From Phycisphaerales bacterium (GTDB lineage: Bacteria; Planctomycetota; Phycisphaerae; UBA1845; Fen-1342), in NCBI GenBank assembly GCA_022839625.1, contig JALHJL010000040.1, forward strand, positions 1 to 37,002: 37,002 bases of DNA. Reading direction: 5' to 3'. A model generated the notes under the pieces. That model did no database searches and had not been told where the DNA came from. It was given only the letters and a program-made list of their open reading frames with translations. How positions within the stretch are numbered: the stretch's first letter is position 1; every line of letters begins with the position of its first letter. Positions 34,011 through 37,002 of this stretch are shown here, piece after piece. A program made the position numbers and the translations under genes.

Positions 34011-34199
34011 TCAGTTCTCGGGGGCCGGTGTCGGGCTGGAGGGCGGCGGTTGGCGGCCGGCGGCGCCCTTCAGGTGCCGAATGCTGTTCGAACGGCACTT
34101 CGGGCAGGAACGCTCCTTGTCCTCGCGCTTAATCACGGACTCCTGGTACACGTGCCCGCACATCATGCAGCGGAAGCTCTCTTGCGTCGTTTCGGGCAT
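34011..34199 (-). CDS. Small zinc-ribbon protein between hdrA and hdrCB
   Basis: 62 aa. It has two C-x-x-C knuckles (C-M-M-C-G-H and C-P-K-C), about 22 residues apart, matching a zinc-ribbon or rubredoxin-like metal site, and a Pro-rich C-terminal tail. The start at 34199 has GGAGG 4 nt upstream; an in-frame start 33 nt earlier would overlap the HdrA stop. It sits 13 nt after hdrA and 17 nt before hdrCB in the same transcript, so it probably serves the Hdr complex, perhaps as a small electron-transfer or assembly protein. Whether it binds Zn or Fe cannot be told from the sequence. Confidence 0.75.
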   Translation of the reverse strand: MPETTQESFRCMMCGHVYQESVIKREDKERSCPKCRSNSIRHLKGAAGRQPPPSSPTPAPEN

Positions 34200-34212
34200 C
34201 TCAACCTCCGCG

Positions 34213-36663
34213 TCATCCCCCGGCCGCCGCACCGGCCTTGACCTCTGCGGCCTTCCGGGACTTCGACTTCAGCACCCGGCGGGCATGCTCGATCTCCTCA
34301 AGCGTAACGGACATCCGCAGCCTCTCGAGCTGCTCCATCACGCGGGCGAACTTCTGCCCCTCCGCGGCGCTGATCCACTCGAGTTGCAGCCGCTCCGGCC
34401 GGACGCCCGCCTTCTCCAGCGTGTCCCACAGCCGCTCGACGCGTTTGACCGTCTGCCGGTTGGCGTTGATGTAGTGGCAGTCGGCGTAGTGGCACCCCGA
34501 GACCAGCACGACGGGGGCGCCGCAGCGGAACGCCTCCAGGACCATTTCCTCCGAGACGCGCGCCGAGCACATCGTCCGCACGATGCGGTTGCTCGCCGGG
34601 TAAGACATCCGCGAAATCCCGGCCATGTCGCCGCCCGCGTACGAGCACCAGTTGCAGGCGAAGACGAAGACCTTGTCCTGCGGCCGGTCCGCCAGGATGG
34701 CACGCACCTGGGCGAGCAACTGGTCGTCCGTGAAGTGCCGCATCGAGATGGCGCCGAACGCACACGTCGCCCCGCACGAGCCGCAGCCTGCGCAGGCGGC
34801 CTCGACGACGACCGCGACCTCCCCCTTCTTCCACAGGATCGCCCCGAACGGACACACCGCCGCACACTGCCCGCACTTCTTGCACGCGGCCTCGTCGATC
34901 CGACTCGTGATCGCTTCGACCTGCACGTGGCCGGCGCCGAGCAGTGCCCCGGCCCGCGAGGCCGCCGCTCCCGCCTGACAAACCGAATCCTTGATGTCCT
35001 TCGGCGACTCGCAGAAGCCGGCGAAGTACACGCCGCGCGTCGGGGCATCCACGGGCTTGAGCTTCGGGTGCGATTCCATCAGGAACCCGTCGGAGGTCCG
35101 CGAGAGCGTCAGCAGCCCGCAAATCCGGGCCAGGTCCTTCGGCGGCTGCACGCCGACCGAGAGCACGAGCATGTCCAGCTCGTGGCGTTCGAGACGGCCG
35201 CTGGTCGTGTTCTCGACGGTGACGAGGAGGTTCCGCGAGTGCGGGTCCTCCGCGACCTCGCCGGGCAGGCCGCGGACGTAGCGCGTGCCCGCCTGCTTGG
35301 AGCGCTGGAACATGTCCTCGAACGACTTTCCGAATGCGCGGATGTCCTGGTAGAAGACGACGTTCTGCACGTCCGGGTAGTGGTCGGCCAGCAGCAGCGT
35401 GTCTTTGACCGTGTTCATGCAGCAGATGTTGGAGCAGTACGGCCGGCCGAGCTGCGGGTTGCGCGAGCCGACGCACTGCACGAAGCCGATGCGCCTCGGC
35501 CGCTGGTGGTCGCTGGGGCGGACGAAATGGCCGCCCGTCGGCCCGCCGGCGCAGATCAGCCGCTCGAACTCCATCGACGTGATTACGTTGTCGAAGCGCG
35601 TGTAGCCGTACTCGTCCATCTCGGTCGGGTCGTAGACTTCGAGACCGACGGCGACGATAACGGCCCCCACCTCGCGGGTGACAATCTCATCCCGGTCGTC
35701 ATAATCAATCGCCCGCTTCTCGCAGACCTCCGCGCACTTGCCGCACGCGATCGGGTTGTTGCCCAGGCAATCGCCCATGTTGAGGATATAGGAGCACGGC
35801 ACGGCCTGCGGGAACGGGATGTAGACGGCCTTGCGCGACGACAAGCCCATCTGGTACTCGTCCGGCCGGACGACCGGGCACACCTGGGCACATTCGCCGC
35901 ACGCATTGCACAGCGTGGGATCGATATAGCGGGCCTTCTTGCGGATCTTCACCGTGAAGTTCCCCACGTACCCGCTGACCTCCTCGACTTCACTGAAGGT
36001 CATCAGCTCGATGTTGGGATGCCGACCGGCATCGAGGGCCTTCGGGCCCAGAATTCATATCGAACAGTCCATCGTCGGGTACGTCTTGTCGAGTTGGGCC
36101 ATGATCCCGCCGATCGAAGGTTGCTTTTCGACGAGCGTCACCGGATGCCCGGCCTCGGCCAGCTCCAGCGCGGCCTCGATCCCCGCCACCCCGCCGCCGA
36201 TCACGAGGGCCCGCCGCGTAACGGGGACGCGCACCTCCTCCTGCGGCTGAAGGAAGCGGGCCCGCGCGACCGCGCTGGCCACCAGGTCCTGCGCCTTCCG
36301 CGTCGCTCCATCGCGGTCGTTCGGGTGGACCCACGAGCAGTGCTCCCGCAGGTTGGCCATCTCCATCAGGTACGGATTCAGGCCGGCGGCCTGCACGCAA
36401 CGCCGGAACGTCGGCTCATGTTGCCGCGGCGTACACGAGGCGACGACCACGCGATTCAGACGATGCTGCGCGATCGCGCTGCGAATCTCGTTCTGGCCGG
36501 GCTCCGCGCAGGTGTACTTGTTCCGCACCACGCAGGCCACGTCCGGCAGGGTAGCGGCGTACTCCGCGACGGCGGCGCAGTCCACGGCGCCCGCGATGTT
36601 CAGGCCGCAATCGCAAACGAACACCCCGATCCGAAGATCGCCGTTGGTCGTGGGGGCAGACAT
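34213..36663 (-). CDS. hdrA: Selenocysteine-containing HdrA-MvhD fusion
   Basis: 816 aa if the in-frame TGA at 36055-36057 is read as selenocysteine (Sec203); the frame is continuous on both sides. HdrA is the FAD subunit for electron bifurcation: G-G-G-V-A-G (156-161) binds FAD. D-C-S-I-Sec follows at the place where HdrA proteins have the C-x-x-C motif, so Sec203 replaces the second Cys. Cys252/255/258/262 and a further Cys set (290-314) hold clusters; two ferredoxin motifs are at 594-604 and 624-634. The C-terminal ~130 residues are MvhD-like: C-N-W-C-S-Y at 670, M-C-S-A-R-V, and G-C-H-Y-A-D-C-H-Y. The ATG has GAGGA 7 nt upstream, within the last copy of the upstream array. A nonsense mutation is the alternative. 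Confidence 0.85.
36018..36057 (-). promoter_or_regulatory. UGA codon with bacterial SECIS-like element
   Basis: Read on the minus strand, TGA (36057-36055) is followed by a small hairpin GGGCC-cgaa-GGCCC and then a perfect 6-bp stem, GATGCC-ggtc-GGCATC (36033-36018). Its loop is GGUC, starting 27 nt after the UGA. Bacterial SECIS elements lie ~16-37 nt downstream and have G as one of the first two loop bases, and E. coli fdhF also has a GGUC-type loop. This fits SelB recognition. Confidence 0.75.
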
Positions 36664-36672
36664 GGACAGTCC

Positions 36673-36993
36673 TCAACTTGCAAGTAGGGCAAAGCTCCGC
36701 TTTGCCGGTCGAGTCGCGGGGGTAGACATCGACAATCCTCAACTCGCCAGTAAGGCAAAGCTCCGCTTTGCCGGTCGAGTCGCGGGGGTAGACATCGACA
36801 ATCCTCAACTCGCCAGTAGGGCAAAGCTCCGCTTTGCCAGTCGGGTCGTGGGGGTAGACATCGACAATCCTCAACTCGCCAGTAGGGCAACGCTCCGCTT
36901 TGCCGGTCGAGTCGCGGGGGTAGACATCGACAATCCTCAACTCGCCAGTAGGGCAAAGCTCCGCTTTGCCAGTCGGGTCGTGGGGGCACACAT
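36673..36993 (-). other. Chain of five 18-codon mini-ORFs leading to hdrA
   Basis: Minus strand, in frame with hdrA: 36729-36673, 36795-36739, 36861-36805, 36927-36871, 36993-36937. Each is ATG, 18 codons (typically M-S-T-P-A-T-R-P-A-K-R-S-F-A-L-L-A-S) and TGA. Each TGA lies inside the TTGAGGA ribosome site of the next, and the next ATG follows 9 nt after the stop, the geometry of termination-reinitiation. Whether they are translated is not known; conservation across copies reflects recent duplication. Confidence 0.5.
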
Positions 36994-37002
36994 GGACAAT
37001 CC
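36684..37002. repeat. 66-bp tandem repeat array upstream of hdrA
   Basis: Five copies at 36684, 36750, 36816, 36882 and 36948, exact period 66 bp, the last cut by the window end at 55 bp. Each contains the palindrome GGCAAAGC-tcc-GCTTTGCC (one copy has a mismatch: GGCAACGC). On the minus strand each copy also holds the sequence around the hdrA start: GTTGAGGA, 7-nt spacer, ATGTCT and a C-rich stretch. The array may continue past the window. Confidence 0.95.

Noticed and set aside
36055..36663. HdrA as two separate genes or a pseudogene
   Set aside because: The frame is continuous across the TGA, the stop replaces exactly one conserved Cys codon, all other motifs are intact, and a SECIS-like hairpin follows. 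A pseudogene would be expected to show further damage.
33307..36687. A 1126-codon open frame on the plus strand across the Hdr operon
   Set aside because: It is antisense to well-conserved Hdr genes, has no recognisable domain and is explained by GC-rich codon use.
36416..36991. A 191-aa protein with 22-residue repeats on the minus strand
   Set aside because: It arises because the 66-bp repeat is a multiple of three. It runs out of frame into hdrA, and the repeat frame with ribosome sites is the mini-ORF frame.
36684..37002. CRISPR array
   Set aside because: The repeats are directly adjacent without variable spacers and no cas genes are present.
1..37002. tRNA or rRNA genes
   Set aside because: I saw no cloverleaf with a TTCGA-type arm or rRNA core sequence, but I could not run a tRNA or rRNA search.

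Overview
The window is GC-rich bacterial DNA, most likely from a planctomycete and possibly of the Phycisphaerae type. The evidence is a DUF1549/DUF1553 - DUF1501 - PPC-domain gene trio, secreted proteins ending in dockerin-like tags built on D-I-N-x-F-V, a cupredoxin/CHRD/sorbosone-dehydrogenase fusion, many PilZ proteins, and short palindromic repeats spread even into coding DNA. The lineage is inferred from gene content; there is no rRNA or tRNA gene in the window.

Layout. 1-540: remnant of an ISL3-family transposase. 618-2890 (minus): operon of three PilZ proteins. 3493-4894 (plus): PEGA lipoprotein and a cytidylate-kinase-like protein. 4971-6175 (minus): a fourth PilZ protein and TatA. 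6356-7735 (plus): MFS-like membrane protein. 7794-8948 (minus): chorismate synthase. 9314-15146 (plus): secreted subtilase, ECF sigma factor and a secreted cupredoxin-CHRD-sugar-dehydrogenase protein; both secreted proteins end in dockerin-like tags. 15663-19000 (plus): large membrane-anchored protein translationally coupled to an ABC ATPase. 19188-24518 (plus): the DUF1549/1553 - DUF1501 - PPC operon. 24764-26481 (minus): LuxR-type regulator and family-4 uracil-DNA glycosylase. 26592-27326 (plus): family-2 glycosyltransferase. 27496-28641 (minus): PilZ-REC-HPt-like protein. 29029-32439 (plus): valyl-tRNA synthetase carrying five in-frame low-complexity inserts. 32491-36663 (minus): heterodisulfide-reductase operon. 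36664-37002: 66-bp tandem array upstream of that operon.

The most notable region is the Hdr operon. The HdrA-MvhD gene looks broken by a TGA, but the frame continues on both sides. The TGA sits exactly where HdrA proteins carry the second Cys of a C-x-x-C motif. It is followed 27 nt later by a GGUC loop closed by a perfect 6-bp stem, as expected of a bacterial SECIS element. I read it as a selenocysteine-containing HdrA (816 aa), followed by a small zinc-ribbon protein and a fused HdrC-HdrB. Upstream, five complete 66-bp repeats each reproduce the Shine-Dalgarno, ATG and first codons of hdrA plus a perfect hairpin. Each encodes an 18-codon mini-ORF whose TGA overlaps the next Shine-Dalgarno, giving a chain of coupled starts leading into hdrA.

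Together the genes suggest a planctomycete with Tat and Sec export of surface proteins, heavy use of c-di-GMP-type (PilZ) signalling, and flavin-based electron bifurcation chemistry through an Hdr complex. No selenocysteine machinery (selA, selB, selC, selD) lies in the window, so the selenoprotein reading depends on the rest of the genome.
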